Source: DATATV01 sp035551355 (lineage in GTDB: Bacteria; Actinomycetota; Actinomycetes; Mycobacteriales; Pseudonocardiaceae). Taken from it: 64,000 nucleotides of DNA. The DNA is taken from NCBI GenBank assembly GCA_035551355.1, contig DASZNF010000011.1, forward strand, positions 1 through 64,000. The letters are read 5' to 3'. The stretch's first letter is position 1. Each line of letters begins with the position of its first letter. The notes beneath the pieces were generated by a model. That model saw nothing but the letters and a program-made list of their open reading frames with translations, made no database searches and was not told where the DNA came from. The position numbers were made by a program, and so were the translations under genes. Below, piece by piece: positions 8,361 to 17,078 of the stretch.

Positions 8361-9590
8361 ATGACCAGCTCCCAGCGAACGAGGTGTGTGGTGGCCGGCG
8401 GCGGGCCCGCGGGCATGATGCTGGGCCTGCTGCTGGCCCGGGCCGGGGTCGAGGTCACCGTGCTGGAGAAGCACGCGGATTTCCTGCGCGACTTCCGGGG
8501 CGACACGGTGCACGCCTCCACCCTGCGGCTCCTGGACGAACTGGGGCTCGGGGAGAAGTTCGAGAAGCTGCCCTACAGCAAGATGACCAGCGCGCAGCTG
8601 CCCGGACCGAACGGCGACCCGGTCACCACGGCCGATTTCACCAAGCTGCCGGGCAAGTACAAGTACATCGCCATGGTCCCGCAGTGGGACCTGCTCGATC
8701 TGCTGGCCGAAGCGGCCGCCGATGAGCCCACGTTCACCCTGCGGATGAACACCGAGGTGACCGGCCCGGTGCTGACCGGCGACCGGGTGACCGGGGTGCG
8801 CTACCGCACCGCCGACGGGGAAACCGGCGAGATCGAGGCCGACCTGACGGTGGCCGCGGACGGCCGGACCTCGGTGCTGCGCCAGTCCAGCGGACTGCGC
8901 GGCAAGCAGTTCCCGGTGCCGCTGGACGTGTGGTGGTTCCGGCTGCCGCGGTTCGCCACCGACGCCCCCAGCGGCCTGGAGATCGCCGCGCGGGACCAGG
9001 AGATGGGCCTGACCCTCAACCGGGACGACTACTTCCAGGCGGCCTACTTCGCCCGCAAGGGCTTCGACGCCACGCTGCGGGCCGAGGGCGTCGAGGGATT
9101 CCGGGAACGGGTGGCCGCGTTGTTCCCGCGGCTGGCCGACCGGGTGGACACCATCGAGCGGATGGACGACGTGAAGTGCCTTGACGTCCGGCTGGACCGA
9201 CTGACCCGCTGGCACACCGACGGCCTGCTGTGCATCGGGGACGCGGCGCACGCGATGAGCCCGATCGGCGGGGTGGGCATCAACCTGGCCGTGCAGGACG
9301 CGGTGGCCACCGCGCGGCTGCTGGCCGCGCCGCTACGCCGGGGCCGGGTGCGCCCGGCCGAACTGGCCCGGGTGCGCAGGCGCCGCCTGCTGCCCGTGGT
9401 GGCCATCCAGGCGCTGCAGAACTTCCTGCACCGCACCATGGTCGAGCCGGTGGTGACCGGTCAGCGCGGTGGCACACCGGCGCTGCCCGCCCGGGTGCTG
9501 TCGACGCTGCCCGCGCTGCGGGTGATACCGACCTACCTGATCGGCATCGGCCCGCGCCCGGAACACGCGCCCGCCTTCGCCCGCCGGTGA
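8361..9590 (+). CDS. FAD-dependent aromatic-type monooxygenase
   Basis: 409 residues of the UbiH/PHBH-like flavoprotein family. It has an N-terminal dinucleotide fold VAGGGPAGMMLGLLLARAG ending at the acidic EKH, the mid-domain DG-like VAADGRTSVLR, and the GD motif LCIGDAAHAMSPIGGVGIN. Members hydroxylate aromatic or polyketide substrates with NAD(P)H and O2, and the substrate is not predictable here. The ATG follows GGGAGGAAGCC. Monocistronic, divergent from gltX, with an operator-like dyad in its leader. It has no counterpart in the mycobacterial gene order and is a likely accessory insertion. Confidence 0.88.
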   Translation: MTSSQRTRCVVAGGGPAGMMLGLLLARAGVEVTVLEKHADFLRDFRGDTVHASTLRLLDELGLGEKFEKLPYSKMTSAQLPGPNGDPVTTADFTKLPGKYKYIAMVPQWDLLDLLAEAAADEPTFTLRMNTEVTGPVLTGDRVTGVRYRTADGETGEIEADLTVAADGRTSVLRQSSGLRGKQFPVPLDVWWFRLPRFATDAPSGLEIAARDQEMGLTLNRDDYFQAAYFARKGFDATLRAEGVEGFRERVAALFPRLADRVDTIERMDDVKCLDVRLDRLTRWHTDGLLCIGDAAHAMSPIGGVGINLAVQDAVATARLLAAPLRRGRVRPAELARVRRRRLLPVVAIQALQNFLHRTMVEPVVTGQRGGTPALPARVLSTLPALRVIPTYLIGIGPRPEHAPAFARR

Positions 9591-9624
9591 CCGGCAGCGG
9601 CACGGCGGCCCGTTGAGCGGTGGA

Positions 9625-10404
9625 TCAGCGGGCCGCGACGGTGTTGGTCAGGGTGCCGATGCGCTCGACCGACACCGACACGGTCTGGCCCGGGGTCATC
9701 GGGCCGACGCCGGCCGGGGTGCCGGTGAGGATGACGTCGCCGGGCAGCAGGGTCATGACCTTGGAGATCCACTCCACCAGCGCCGGAATTCCGTGCAGCA
9801 GCATGGAGGTGCGCGCGTCCTGGCGGCGCTCGCCGTCCAGTTCGGTGCGGATGGCCAGGTCGGCGGCGTCGATGCCGGTCTCGATCCACGGGCCGAGCGG
9901 GCAGAAGGTGTCGTGGCCCTTGGCCCGGGTCCACTGGCCGTCGGCCTGCTGCTGGTCGCGGGCGGTGACATCGTTGGCGATGGTGTAGCCGAGCAGAATG
10001 CTGGCCGCCTTGGCCGCGGGCACATCGCGGGCGGGCATGCCGACCACCGCGGCCAGTTCGCCCTCGAAGTCGACCCGGGTGGAGTCGGCGGGCAGCTTGA
10101 TCGCCGCGTGCGGGCCGACGACCGACGTGTTCGGTTTGAGGAAGATCACCGGATTGGCCGGGACTTCGCCCCCCATCTCGGCCACGTGGTCGGCGTAGTT
10201 CTTACCGACGCAGATGATCTTGGTGGGCAGAATGGGGGCGAGCAGCCGGACGTCCGCCAGTGGCCAGGTGCGGCCGGTGAACGTGGGGCTGCCGAACGGG
10301 TGCTCCGCGATCTCCGCCGCGGTCAGGCCGGCCGGGTCGTCCCCGTCGCCGCTGACCCCGACGAACGCGACTCCGTCCGAGTGGGCAATCCGAGCAATAC
10401 GCAC
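9625..10404 (-). CDS. Fumarylacetoacetate hydrolase family protein
   Basis: 259 residues. The core FAH fold includes IICVGKNYADHVAEMG, a metal-binding DFEGELAAVV (E-x-E with a later D) and the C-terminal LLPGDVILTGTPAGVGPM. Relatives include 2-hydroxyhepta-2,4-diene-1,7-dioate isomerase, acylpyruvase and oxaloacetate decarboxylases, so the reaction is probably hydrolysis or isomerisation of a diketo acid. It corresponds in position to Rv2993c, next to gltX. Convergent with the FAD monooxygenase. An N-terminal segment of about 50 residues precedes the FAH domain, as in many actinobacterial members. Confidence 0.9.
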   Translation of the reverse strand: MRIARIAHSDGVAFVGVSGDGDDPAGLTAAEIAEHPFGSPTFTGRTWPLADVRLLAPILPTKIICVGKNYADHVAEMGGEVPANPVIFLKPNTSVVGPHAAIKLPADSTRVDFEGELAAVVGMPARDVPAAKAASILLGYTIANDVTARDQQQADGQWTRAKGHDTFCPLGPWIETGIDAADLAIRTELDGERRQDARTSMLLHGIPALVEWISKVMTLLPGDVILTGTPAGVGPMTPGQTVSVSVERIGTLTNTVAAR

Positions 10405-10491
10405 GCCGGATACCCTAACCAGTCACTGACTTCGGGCCGGACGGTGGGAGAAATCCGCACAAAGCAGGCGGCGCGCTGGTACTCATGACAG

Positions 10492-11367
10492 ATGACCAGC
10501 CAGCCCCCGGATTCCGACCCCGTGCCCGAGCCGGAGCCCCGGTCGGCCGACGAGCCGAAGCCACATTCGGCCGACGAGCCCGAGCCCCGTCCGGCCGAGG
10601 CCGAGCCGCGTTCGTTCGAGGCCGAGCCGGATCCGGCCGAGGCCGCGCCGGGCGGGCAGTTCCCCGACCAGGGCGGTCCCACCGCGCAGTTCGGCTCGCC
10701 CGGGACGGTCGATCCCGCAGCGCAATTCGGCTCGCCCGCGGCGGTCGGCCCGACCGCCGAACTGCCTCCCCAGCCCACCGACCAACTCGCGCAACAGCAA
10801 CAAACCGCCACCCACTATGGCCAGCCGCCCACCACGCAATACGGCCAGCAGCAATACGGCCAGCAGCAATACGGGGCACAGCCGACCGGTCCGCAGCCGA
10901 CCACTCAATTCGGTCAGCCCGCCCCGCCGCCCGGGCAGCCGCAAGCGCCTGCGCCGATGGCGATTCCGCAGATGAACGTGGTCTGGTCGCAGGAGGACCC
11001 GCGGCATCCGGCCGCCTCCACCCGCAGCCGCTGGCGCTACGACCCGTTCTGGTGGGTGTGGCCGGTCGGCGGGTTGGCCACCTCTGTCTTTCTCGCCGTG
11101 GTCGCCTACGGACTCACCAAGGTGAACAGCGACGTTGCCGGACTGTTCAACTCGGTCACCTGCATCGGACAGACCTTCTGCACGCCAGTTCCCCAGCACG
11201 TCAACGGCAACAGCATCGCCATCTGGTTCAGCTGCGCCGGATGCGCGCTCATGCTGGCCTTCCTGCTGCCGCACCGCTGGGTCTGGTTGTGGCTCCGGGT
11301 GCCGCTGACGCTCTTCGGCGTCGCCTCGGCGATCCTGCTCGGCGGAGCGATGGCACCCAGCCTCTAG
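10492..11367 (+). CDS. Membrane protein with long Pro/Glu/Gln-rich N-terminus
   Basis: 291 residues of no recognised family. Residues 1-175 are low-complexity: Pro-Glu-Ala repeats, then Gln-rich segments with repeated QYGQQQYG. The C-terminus has three hydrophobic stretches (WVWPVGGLATSVFLAVVAYG, then about 25 residues after two cysteines in CIGQTFC, then LRVPLTLFGVASAILLGG). This suggests an intracellular or extracellular disordered tail on a small membrane anchor. Start ATG 10492; an ATG at 10485 opens a different frame. Its stop overlaps the stop of the convergent kinase-like gene. Confidence 0.7.
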   Translation: MTSQPPDSDPVPEPEPRSADEPKPHSADEPEPRPAEAEPRSFEAEPDPAEAAPGGQFPDQGGPTAQFGSPGTVDPAAQFGSPAAVGPTAELPPQPTDQLAQQQQTATHYGQPPTTQYGQQQYGQQQYGAQPTGPQPTTQFGQPAPPPGQPQAPAPMAIPQMNVVWSQEDPRHPAASTRSRWRYDPFWWVWPVGGLATSVFLAVVAYGLTKVNSDVAGLFNSVTCIGQTFCTPVPQHVNGNSIAIWFSCAGCALMLAFLLPHRWVWLWLRVPLTLFGVASAILLGGAMAPSL

Positions 11368-12320
11368 AGGCGGGAGCGGAGCCAGGCCAGCGCCGCCTCT
11401 CCCTGCGCCCGCTGGAAAGCCCGCAGCCGCGGCAGATTCGGCGGCGCCGGCCGCAGCGAGTCGACCAGGAAGAAACCGGCGAACGCGGCCAGCACGGCCG
11501 TCACCCGCGCCGGATCGACCCCGCGCGCCACCGGATGCGCGGCCCAGATCTCCCCGGGATCCGGGCCGCCCTGCATCACCACGCTGGGCAGCATGCCCAG
11601 CAACTCGATCCAGGCCACGCCGGTGCACGCGTGCGCCCAGTCCACCGGGACCACCGCGTCCTCGGTCAGCAACAGGTTGTCGGCCCGCAGATCGGCGTGC
11701 AGCAGGGTGTCCCCCTCGGCCGCCATCTCCCACCGACTTTCCAGTTCTGCCAACGAGTCCACCCGTGCCCGCGCCCACTCGGGAAGGCCGTCACCCGACT
11801 GCTCCCCCGCCGCCACCGTGCGCCAGCCGGTGAACGCCGTGGCATGGGTCTCGGCCAGGGACGGCAGCGACAGCGGGGCGGGGGTCAAGGCCGTTGCCAG
11901 GTCGGCCAGGGCGGACAGGACCCGGTCCAGTTCCGCGCGCGGCCAGGGCAACGCGGGCGGCCGGCCCGGGATCTCCCGCTGTAGCAGGGCCATCCATTCC
12001 GGGCCGACCACGGTGCCCAGTACGCGCGGCCCAGGCACCGACGAAGGCAGCGCCCGCAGCACCGAAGCCTCCCGGCGCAGGAGGGCGACCGAATCCGGGT
12101 TGCGAGCCGCCGCGGCCGCCTTCACGAACGCCCGGCGGCCGTCGGCCAGCACCAACCGCGCGGCCACTCCCGGGGAGAACCCGCCGGTCTGATCGGCCGC
12201 GGCCACCACCTCGGCGCCCAGCGCCCGGCCGATCTCCGCGCGGAACTCCCCGGGCACATCGGCCCAGCGGACCCGGCTGCCGCCGATCCCGCGCAGAGTG
12301 TCCGTGATGGCCTGGCTCAC
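11364..12320 (-). CDS. Aminoglycoside phosphotransferase-family kinase-like protein
   Basis: 318 residues. The N-lobe holds GRRAFVKAAAA (candidate ATP-binding Lys). The C-lobe has the Brenner motif LHADLRADNLLL and PVDWAHAC in place of the DFG segment, as in APH/choline-kinase-type enzymes. It probably phosphorylates a small molecule; there is no basis for calling it a resistance gene. GTG at 12320 with GGA upstream was taken as start because the preceding 49 codons are shadow sequence from cimA. Stop codon TAG at 11364-11366 interlocks with the neighbour's TAG. Confidence 0.82.
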   Translation of the reverse strand: MSQAITDTLRGIGGSRVRWADVPGEFRAEIGRALGAEVVAAADQTGGFSPGVAARLVLADGRRAFVKAAAAARNPDSVALLRREASVLRALPSSVPGPRVLGTVVGPEWMALLQREIPGRPPALPWPRAELDRVLSALADLATALTPAPLSLPSLAETHATAFTGWRTVAAGEQSGDGLPEWARARVDSLAELESRWEMAAEGDTLLHADLRADNLLLTEDAVVPVDWAHACTGVAWIELLGMLPSVVMQGGPDPGEIWAAHPVARGVDPARVTAVLAAFAGFFLVDSLRPAPPNLPRLRAFQRAQGEAALAWLRSRL

Positions 12321-12336
12321 CCGTCCAGTGTCTCGC

Positions 12337-13971
12337 CTACGGCAAAGACTTTTCCGCCATACCCGTACGCATCGCCTTGTGCACCAGTGCGTCGCACAGG
12401 GCCAGCCAGCTGGCCTCCACGATGTTGGGGTGCACCCCCACGGTGGTCCACTCGCCTTCACCGTCACCGGACTCCACCAGCACCCGGGTCACCGCGTCGG
12501 TGCCATGCGAGTCGGTCAGGATGCGCACCTTGTAGTCCAGCAGGCTGACACTGTCCACCCAGCACAGATGGGGCAGCAAAGCCTTGCGCAGTGCGGCATC
12601 CAGCGCGTGCACCGGGCCGTTGCCCTCGGCCGTGGCGATCACTCGCTCGTCGTCGACGCGCACCTTGACCGTCGCCTCGGACAGCACCGTGCCATCGGCG
12701 CTGTGGTCGATGATGACCCGGTAGGACTCCAGGGTGAACGGCGCGGTGCGCAGGCTCTCCTCGCCGATCTCGTTGCGCAGCAACAACTCCAGCGACGCGT
12801 CGGCCGCCTCGAAGGACCAGCCGCGGGCCTCCAGTTCCTTGACCTTGCGCACCGCCGAGGACAGCGCCTCCGGCCGGTCGCCGAGGTCGACGCCCAGTTC
12901 GCGGCCCTTGAGTTCCAGGCTGGCCCGGCCGGCCATCTCGGTCACCAGCACCCGCATGTCGTTGCCGACCAGCGTGGGGTCGATGTGGTTGTACAGCACC
13001 GGATCGACCTTGATGGCACTGGCGTGCAGGCCCGCCTTGTGCGCGAACGCCGACGCGCCGACGTAGGCCTGGTGGCCGTTCGGGGAGATGTTGGCGATCT
13101 CGGCGATGGCGTGCGACACCCGGCTCAGTTCGGCCAGCTTCCCCTCGGGCAGCACCGGCATGTTCAGCTTGGTCGTCAGGTTGCCCACCACCGCGAACAG
13201 GTCGGCGTTGCCCGGCCGCTCGCCGTAACCGTTGGCGGTGCACTGCACGTGGCTGACCCCGGCCTGCACCGCGGCCACCGTGTTGGCCACCGCGCACGCC
13301 GTGTCGTCCTGGCAGTGGATGCCCAGCCGGAAACCGGTGCGGGCGGCCACTTCCGCGACCGTCTCGGCCACGCCCATGGGCAGCTGGCCGCCGTTGGTGT
13401 CGCACAGCACCGCCACGTCCGCGCCGCCGTCCACCGCGGCGGTGAGCACGCGCAGCGCGGTGTCCGGGTCGTAGGCGTAGCCGTCGAAGAAGTGCTCGGC
13501 GTCCAGGAAAACTCGCCGGTCGTGCTCGCACAGGAACTTCACGGTGTCGGTGACCATGGCGCACGCCTCGGCCACGTCGGTGCGCAGGGCCAGTTCGATG
13601 TGCCTGCGGTCGGACTTGGCCACCAGCGTCACCACCGGGGCCTGCGAGTCCAGCAGCGCGCGCACCTGCGCGTCGGCCTCGGCGGTGGTGCCGGCCTTAC
13701 GGGTCGAGCCGAACGCGACCAGCACCGCGTGTTCCAGTTCCAGCTCACCGGCCGCGGCGCGGGCGAAGAACTCGGTGTCCGAGGGCAGCGCACCGGGCCA
13801 GCCGCCCTCGATGAATCCGACACCGAGGGAGTCCAGTTGCCGGGCGACGGCGAGCTTGTCCGCGACGGAGTAGGAAATCCCCTCCCGCTGCGCGCCGTCG
13901 CGCAGGCTGGTGTCGAAGACGTGGAACGTATCGCCGAGCGGAGTGCCGGCGGGACTGGTACGGCGGTTCAT
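12337..13971 (-). CDS. cimA: Citramalate synthase
   Basis: 544 residues. An N-terminal TIM barrel carries FDTSLRDGAQREGISYSV (catalytic R and metal-binding D) and metal-ligand segments LGIHCQDDTACAVAN and GYGERPGNADL. The C-terminal LeuA-like regulatory domain follows (about 400-544). The barrel and spacing fit CimA of the Geobacter type, which condenses pyruvate and acetyl-CoA to (R)-citramalate for threonine-independent isoleucine synthesis, rather than LeuA. ATG 13971 follows AGGAAG. It is transcribed behind an attenuator whose leader peptide contains Val-Ile-Ile-Ile. LeuCD and LeuB in this window would process citramalate. Confidence 0.92.
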   Translation of the reverse strand: MNRRTSPAGTPLGDTFHVFDTSLRDGAQREGISYSVADKLAVARQLDSLGVGFIEGGWPGALPSDTEFFARAAAGELELEHAVLVAFGSTRKAGTTAEADAQVRALLDSQAPVVTLVAKSDRRHIELALRTDVAEACAMVTDTVKFLCEHDRRVFLDAEHFFDGYAYDPDTALRVLTAAVDGGADVAVLCDTNGGQLPMGVAETVAEVAARTGFRLGIHCQDDTACAVANTVAAVQAGVSHVQCTANGYGERPGNADLFAVVGNLTTKLNMPVLPEGKLAELSRVSHAIAEIANISPNGHQAYVGASAFAHKAGLHASAIKVDPVLYNHIDPTLVGNDMRVLVTEMAGRASLELKGRELGVDLGDRPEALSSAVRKVKELEARGWSFEAADASLELLLRNEIGEESLRTAPFTLESYRVIIDHSADGTVLSEATVKVRVDDERVIATAEGNGPVHALDAALRKALLPHLCWVDSVSLLDYKVRILTDSHGTDAVTRVLVESGDGEGEWTTVGVHPNIVEASWLALCDALVHKAMRTGMAEKSLP

Positions 13972-14015
13972 GTGAGCGGACTTCCTGTGTGGCCGAGCAG
14001 CGAATTTGTTGGCAG

Positions 14016-14050
14016 AAAACAAAAAGACCCCCTGCAGAATGCAGGAGGTC
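14016..14050 (-). terminator. Attenuator terminator upstream of cimA
   Basis: On the minus strand an 11-bp stem (14040-14050 with 14026-14036, one G-U pair, 3-nt loop) is followed by a run of T with one G (14016-14025). This is a textbook intrinsic terminator lying between the leader peptide and cimA. Confidence 0.85.
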
Positions 14051-14051
14051 A

Positions 14052-14086
14052 GCGCGTCGGGCGATGGAGCTGGTTACCCGACGCGC
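14052..14086 (-). promoter_or_regulatory. cimA leader hairpin overlapping the leader peptide 3' end
   Basis: A perfect 10-bp stem pairs 14077-14086 (the Arg-Val-Gly codons of the leader peptide) with 14052-14061. A ribosome on the leader would block this pairing, the arrangement expected for translation-coupled attenuation. Confidence 0.7.
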
Positions 14087-14118
14087 CCAGCGATAATGAT
14101 CACCTGGAGGCGAGCCAT
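14074..14118 (-). CDS. Isoleucine-rich leader peptide of cimA
   Basis: A 14-codon ORF, MARLQVIIIAGRVG, with Val-Ile-Ile-Ile in a row, ending 103 bases before the cimA ATG. Between them lie a hairpin and a U-tract terminator, so ribosome stalling at the Ile codons under isoleucine shortage can be expected to change terminator formation. No Shine-Dalgarno is visible, and a -10-like GATGAT ends 7 bases upstream, suggesting leaderless translation. It resembles the ilvB leader in this window (…GRV…). Confidence 0.8.
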   Translation of the reverse strand: MARLQVIIIAGRVG

Positions 14119-14125
14119 GCCCGGC

Positions 14126-14154
14126 ATCATCGCACACGCGGGAGCCCCGGTCCA
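14126..14154 (-). promoter_or_regulatory. Candidate promoter of the cimA leader
   Basis: TGGACC (14149-14154) and GATGAT (14126-14131), spacer 17 bp, would start transcription at the leader ATG (14118). The -35 falls inside the leuB terminator stem, so a contribution from leuB read-through cannot be excluded. Confidence 0.45.
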
Positions 14155-14174
14155 CCTCGCGGACCGGGGCTCCC
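14140..14174 (-). terminator. leuB terminator hairpin
   Basis: Perfect 14-bp inverted repeat (14140-14153 with 14161-14174, 7-nt loop) located 26 bases past the leuB stop. Confidence 0.75.
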
Positions 14175-14199
14175 GGATGTTGAGCAGCTGGAATTCGCG

Positions 14200-15252
14200 T
14201 CAGATGTTGACCTGACGGGGGGTGGAGCTGTTGGAGGACACCAGCGCGGCCAGCCGGTCGCCGATCGCCTCGGTGGCGCCGGGCGAGGCGTGGTCGCGGG
14301 TGGCCAGGTCGAAGGCGACCGAGGCCTCGACCCGGCGGGCCGACTCGTGCTGGCCGAGGTGGTCCAGCAGCAGCGCGACGGACAGCACGGCGGCGGTCGG
14401 GTCGGCCAGGCCGCGGCCGCTGATGTCCGGTGCGCTGCCGTGCACCGGCTCGAACATGCTCGGGTTGCGCCGGGTGACGTCCAGGTTGCCGCTGGCGGCG
14501 TAGCCGATGCCGCCGGTGATGGCCGCGGCCAGGTCGGTGAGGATGTCGCCGAACAGGTTGTCGGTGACCACCACGTCGAACCGGGACGGGTCGGTGACCA
14601 TGTGGATGGTGGCCGCGTCCACGTGCTGGTAGTTCACGGTGACGTCGGGGTGCTGGAGGGAGACCTCCTCCACGATGCGCGACCACAGGCCACCCGCGTG
14701 GGTGAGCACGTTGGTCTTGTGCACCAGGGTCAGGTGCCGGCGCGGCCGGCCCGCGGCCCGGGTGAAGGCGTCGCGGACCACGCGCTCGATGCCGAACGCG
14801 GTGTTCACGCTGACCTCGGTGGCCACCTCGTGCGGGGTGTCCTTGCGCAGCAGGCCGCCGTTGCCCGCGTACGGGCCCTCGGTGCCCTCGCGGACGATCA
14901 CCATGTCGATCTCGGAGCTGTCGGCCAGCGGGCTGCGCACGCCCGGGTAGAGCTTGGCCGGCCGCAGGTTGACGTGGTGGTCCAGCTCGAAGCGCAGGCG
15001 CAGCAGCAGCCCGCGCTCCAGGATGCCGCTGGGCACGGACGGGTCGCCGACCGCACCGAGCAGGATCGCGTCGTGCTGGCGCAGTTCGGACAGCACCGAC
15101 TCGGGGAGCAGTTCGCCGGTCGAGTGCCACCGGGCCGCTCCGAGGTCGTAGTTGGTCAGCTCCGCGTTCGGAACCACCTCACCGAGGACCTTCAGGGCCT
15201 CGTTGATCACCTCGGGCCCGATCCCATCTCCTGGGATCACCGCGAGCCGCAT
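14200..15252 (-). CDS. leuB: 3-isopropylmalate dehydrogenase
   Basis: 350 residues with N-terminal LAVIPGDGIGPEV, the substrate-binding segment LRLRFELDHHVNLRPAKLYP, KTNVLTHAGGLW, the metal-binding DNLFGDILTDLAAA and the NAD-binding GSAPDISGRGLADPTA. It oxidises 3-isopropylmalate to 2-ketoisocaproate, and the same activity on 3-methylmalate would serve the citramalate route. ATG 15252 is preceded by CGGAGGTGTTAC. It lies between serA and cimA, all on the minus strand, but separate terminators bound each gene. Confidence 0.96.
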   Translation of the reverse strand: MRLAVIPGDGIGPEVINEALKVLGEVVPNAELTNYDLGAARWHSTGELLPESVLSELRQHDAILLGAVGDPSVPSGILERGLLLRLRFELDHHVNLRPAKLYPGVRSPLADSSEIDMVIVREGTEGPYAGNGGLLRKDTPHEVATEVSVNTAFGIERVVRDAFTRAAGRPRRHLTLVHKTNVLTHAGGLWSRIVEEVSLQHPDVTVNYQHVDAATIHMVTDPSRFDVVVTDNLFGDILTDLAAAITGGIGYAASGNLDVTRRNPSMFEPVHGSAPDISGRGLADPTAAVLSVALLLDHLGQHESARRVEASVAFDLATRDHASPGATEAIGDRLAALVSSNSSTPRQVNI

Positions 15253-15426
15253 GTAACACCTCCGCCGATCACTGCCCGGTCAAGGACGCTTCAATCCCGG
15301 AAGGCTACCGGGCTGCCACCCGGTTCCCCTACTCGGAGGGTGAATTCTGGTGACAATGACCGGTATGCGGGACACCCGATCGGTGTAACTGTCACCCGAT
15401 CGGCCGAACCGGCTTGACCACCCGGA

Positions 15427-15481
15427 CCGCCGTCTCCCGGATTCTGGGAAACGGCGGGACCGGAGCCGGTCGAACCGGCTC
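15427..15481 (-). terminator. serA terminator region, two adjacent hairpins
   Basis: GAGCCGGT-CGA-ACCGGCTC (15463-15481) overlaps the serA stop. A second stem pairs 15427-15433 with 15451-15457, with an inner CCC/GGG. No U tract. Confidence 0.55.
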
Positions 15482-17078
15482 AGCCGAACGCGATGGAGCG
15501 GGTGAGCCGGGCGCCCACCGCGGCGCCGATCGGCCCGAGGATCTCCGCCGTCACCGGGCGGTCCACCCGCAGCAGCATGATCGCGTCGGCCTTGTCGGTG
15601 GTCTGGGACAGCTGGGCCGCCTCGATGTTGATCCCGGCCTCACCCAGCAGAGTGCCCACGGTGCCCATCACGCCCGGGCGGTCGCCGTACTCCAGCAGCA
15701 CCACGTTGCCCTCGGCACGGAGGTCGAAGTGGCGGCCGTTGATCTCCACCAGCTTCTGCACGCCGTCCAGGCCGGTCAGCGTGCCGGACACGCGCAGCGG
15801 GTTGCCGTCGGCGGTCACCGCCAGGATGGTCACCAGGCTGCGGTGGTTGGCGCTTTCGGGCTCCTTGGTCAGATCCACCTGCACGCCGAGGTCCTCGGCC
15901 AGTTTGGGCGCGTTGACGAAGGTGACCTGCTCGTCGACGAATCCGGAGAACACCCCGCGCAGCGCGGCCAGCGGCAGGATCGAAACGTCCTCATTGGACA
16001 GTTCGCCGCGCACCTCCACGGTCACCGACACCGGCGGTTTGGCGGCCAGCGCGGCCACCACCGAGCCCAGCTTCTGCACCAGCGGCAGGTAGGGCCGGAC
16101 CTCCTCGCCGACCACGCCGCCGGAGGCCACGTTCACCGCGTCCGGCACGAAGTCACCGGCCAGCGCCAGCAGCACGGAGCGGGCCACGTCGGTGCCCGCC
16201 CGGTCCTGGGCCTCGGTGGTGGACGCGCCCAGGTGCGGGGTGACCACGACATTCGGCAGCTCGAACAGCGGGCTGGCGGTGGTCGGCTCGGTGGCGTACA
16301 CGTCGATGCCCGCACCGCCGACCCGGCCCTCGCGCACCGCGTCGGCCAGCGCCTCCTCGTCGATCAGCCCGCCGCGCGCGGCGTTCACGATCAGCACGCC
16401 CGGCTTGACCTTGGCCAGCGCTTCCTTGCCGATAAGGCCCTTGGTCTCCGGGGTCTTGGGCAAGTGGATGGTGATCGCGTCGGCCCGCTCCAGGACCTCG
16501 TCCAGGCTCAGCAGCTCGATGCCCAGCTGGGCGGCGCGGGCCTGCGAGACGTAGGGGTCGTAGGCGATCAGCGACATGCCGAAGGCGGCCATCCGGGCGC
16601 CGACCAGCTGGCCGATCTTGCCGAGGCCGACGATGCCCAGGGTCTTGCCGTTGAGCTCGACGCCGGTGTAGGCCGACCGCTTCCACTCGCCGCCGCGCAG
16701 GCTGGCGTCCGCGGCCGGGATGCGCCGGGCGGTGGCCAGCAGCAGCGCGATGGCGTGCTCGGCGGCGGTGACGATGTTGGAGGTGGGGGCGTTGACCACC
16801 AGGACCCCGCGGGCGGTGGCCGCGGGCACCTCGACGTTGTCCAGCCCGACGCCCGCGCGGGCGACCACCTTGAGCTGGCTGGTCGCGGCGAACACCTCGG
16901 CGTCGACCTTGGTCGCGGACCGGACCAGCAGCGCGTCCGCCTCGGCCACCGCGGACAGCAGCGCCGGACGGTCGGTGCCGTCCACGTGGCGCACCTCGAC
17001 GCCGTCGGACAGGACGGACAGCACGGAAGGGGCGAGCTTCTCGGCGATGAGGACGACTGGACGGCGCGAACTGGTCAC
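15480..17078 (-). CDS. serA: D-3-phosphoglycerate dehydrogenase
   Basis: 532 residues, the long actinobacterial form with two C-terminal regulatory domains. The NAD fold has LGIVGLGKIGQLVGARMAAF, the catalytic region NAARGGLIDEEAL, and later H in VTPHLGASTTEAQDRA. An intervening ASB domain (about 320-450) and an ACT domain (about 460-532, VLLEYGDRPGVMGTVGTLLG) follow; in mycobacterial SerA1 these mediate serine feedback. It oxidises 3-phosphoglycerate, the first step to serine. GTG 17078 (VTSSRRPVVLIAEKLAPS) is the family N-terminus, with AAAGG upstream. Confidence 0.95.
   Translation of the reverse strand: MTSSRRPVVLIAEKLAPSVLSVLSDGVEVRHVDGTDRPALLSAVAEADALLVRSATKVDAEVFAATSQLKVVARAGVGLDNVEVPAATARGVLVVNAPTSNIVTAAEHAIALLLATARRIPAADASLRGGEWKRSAYTGVELNGKTLGIVGLGKIGQLVGARMAAFGMSLIAYDPYVSQARAAQLGIELLSLDEVLERADAITIHLPKTPETKGLIGKEALAKVKPGVLIVNAARGGLIDEEALADAVREGRVGGAGIDVYATEPTTASPLFELPNVVVTPHLGASTTEAQDRAGTDVARSVLLALAGDFVPDAVNVASGGVVGEEVRPYLPLVQKLGSVVAALAAKPPVSVTVEVRGELSNEDVSILPLAALRGVFSGFVDEQVTFVNAPKLAEDLGVQVDLTKEPESANHRSLVTILAVTADGNPLRVSGTLTGLDGVQKLVEINGRHFDLRAEGNVVLLEYGDRPGVMGTVGTLLGEAGINIEAAQLSQTTDKADAIMLLRVDRPVTAEILGPIGAAVGARLTRSIAFG

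Noticed and set aside
11364..12320. Possible aminoglycoside resistance gene
   Set aside because: The kinase fold is shared by many housekeeping small-molecule kinases. Nothing in the sequence or context indicates antibiotic modification.
12298..15417. A 1039-codon open frame on the plus strand
   Set aside because: It runs antisense to cimA and leuB, is Arg/Gly/His-rich with no domain, and is the usual GC-rich shadow of real genes.
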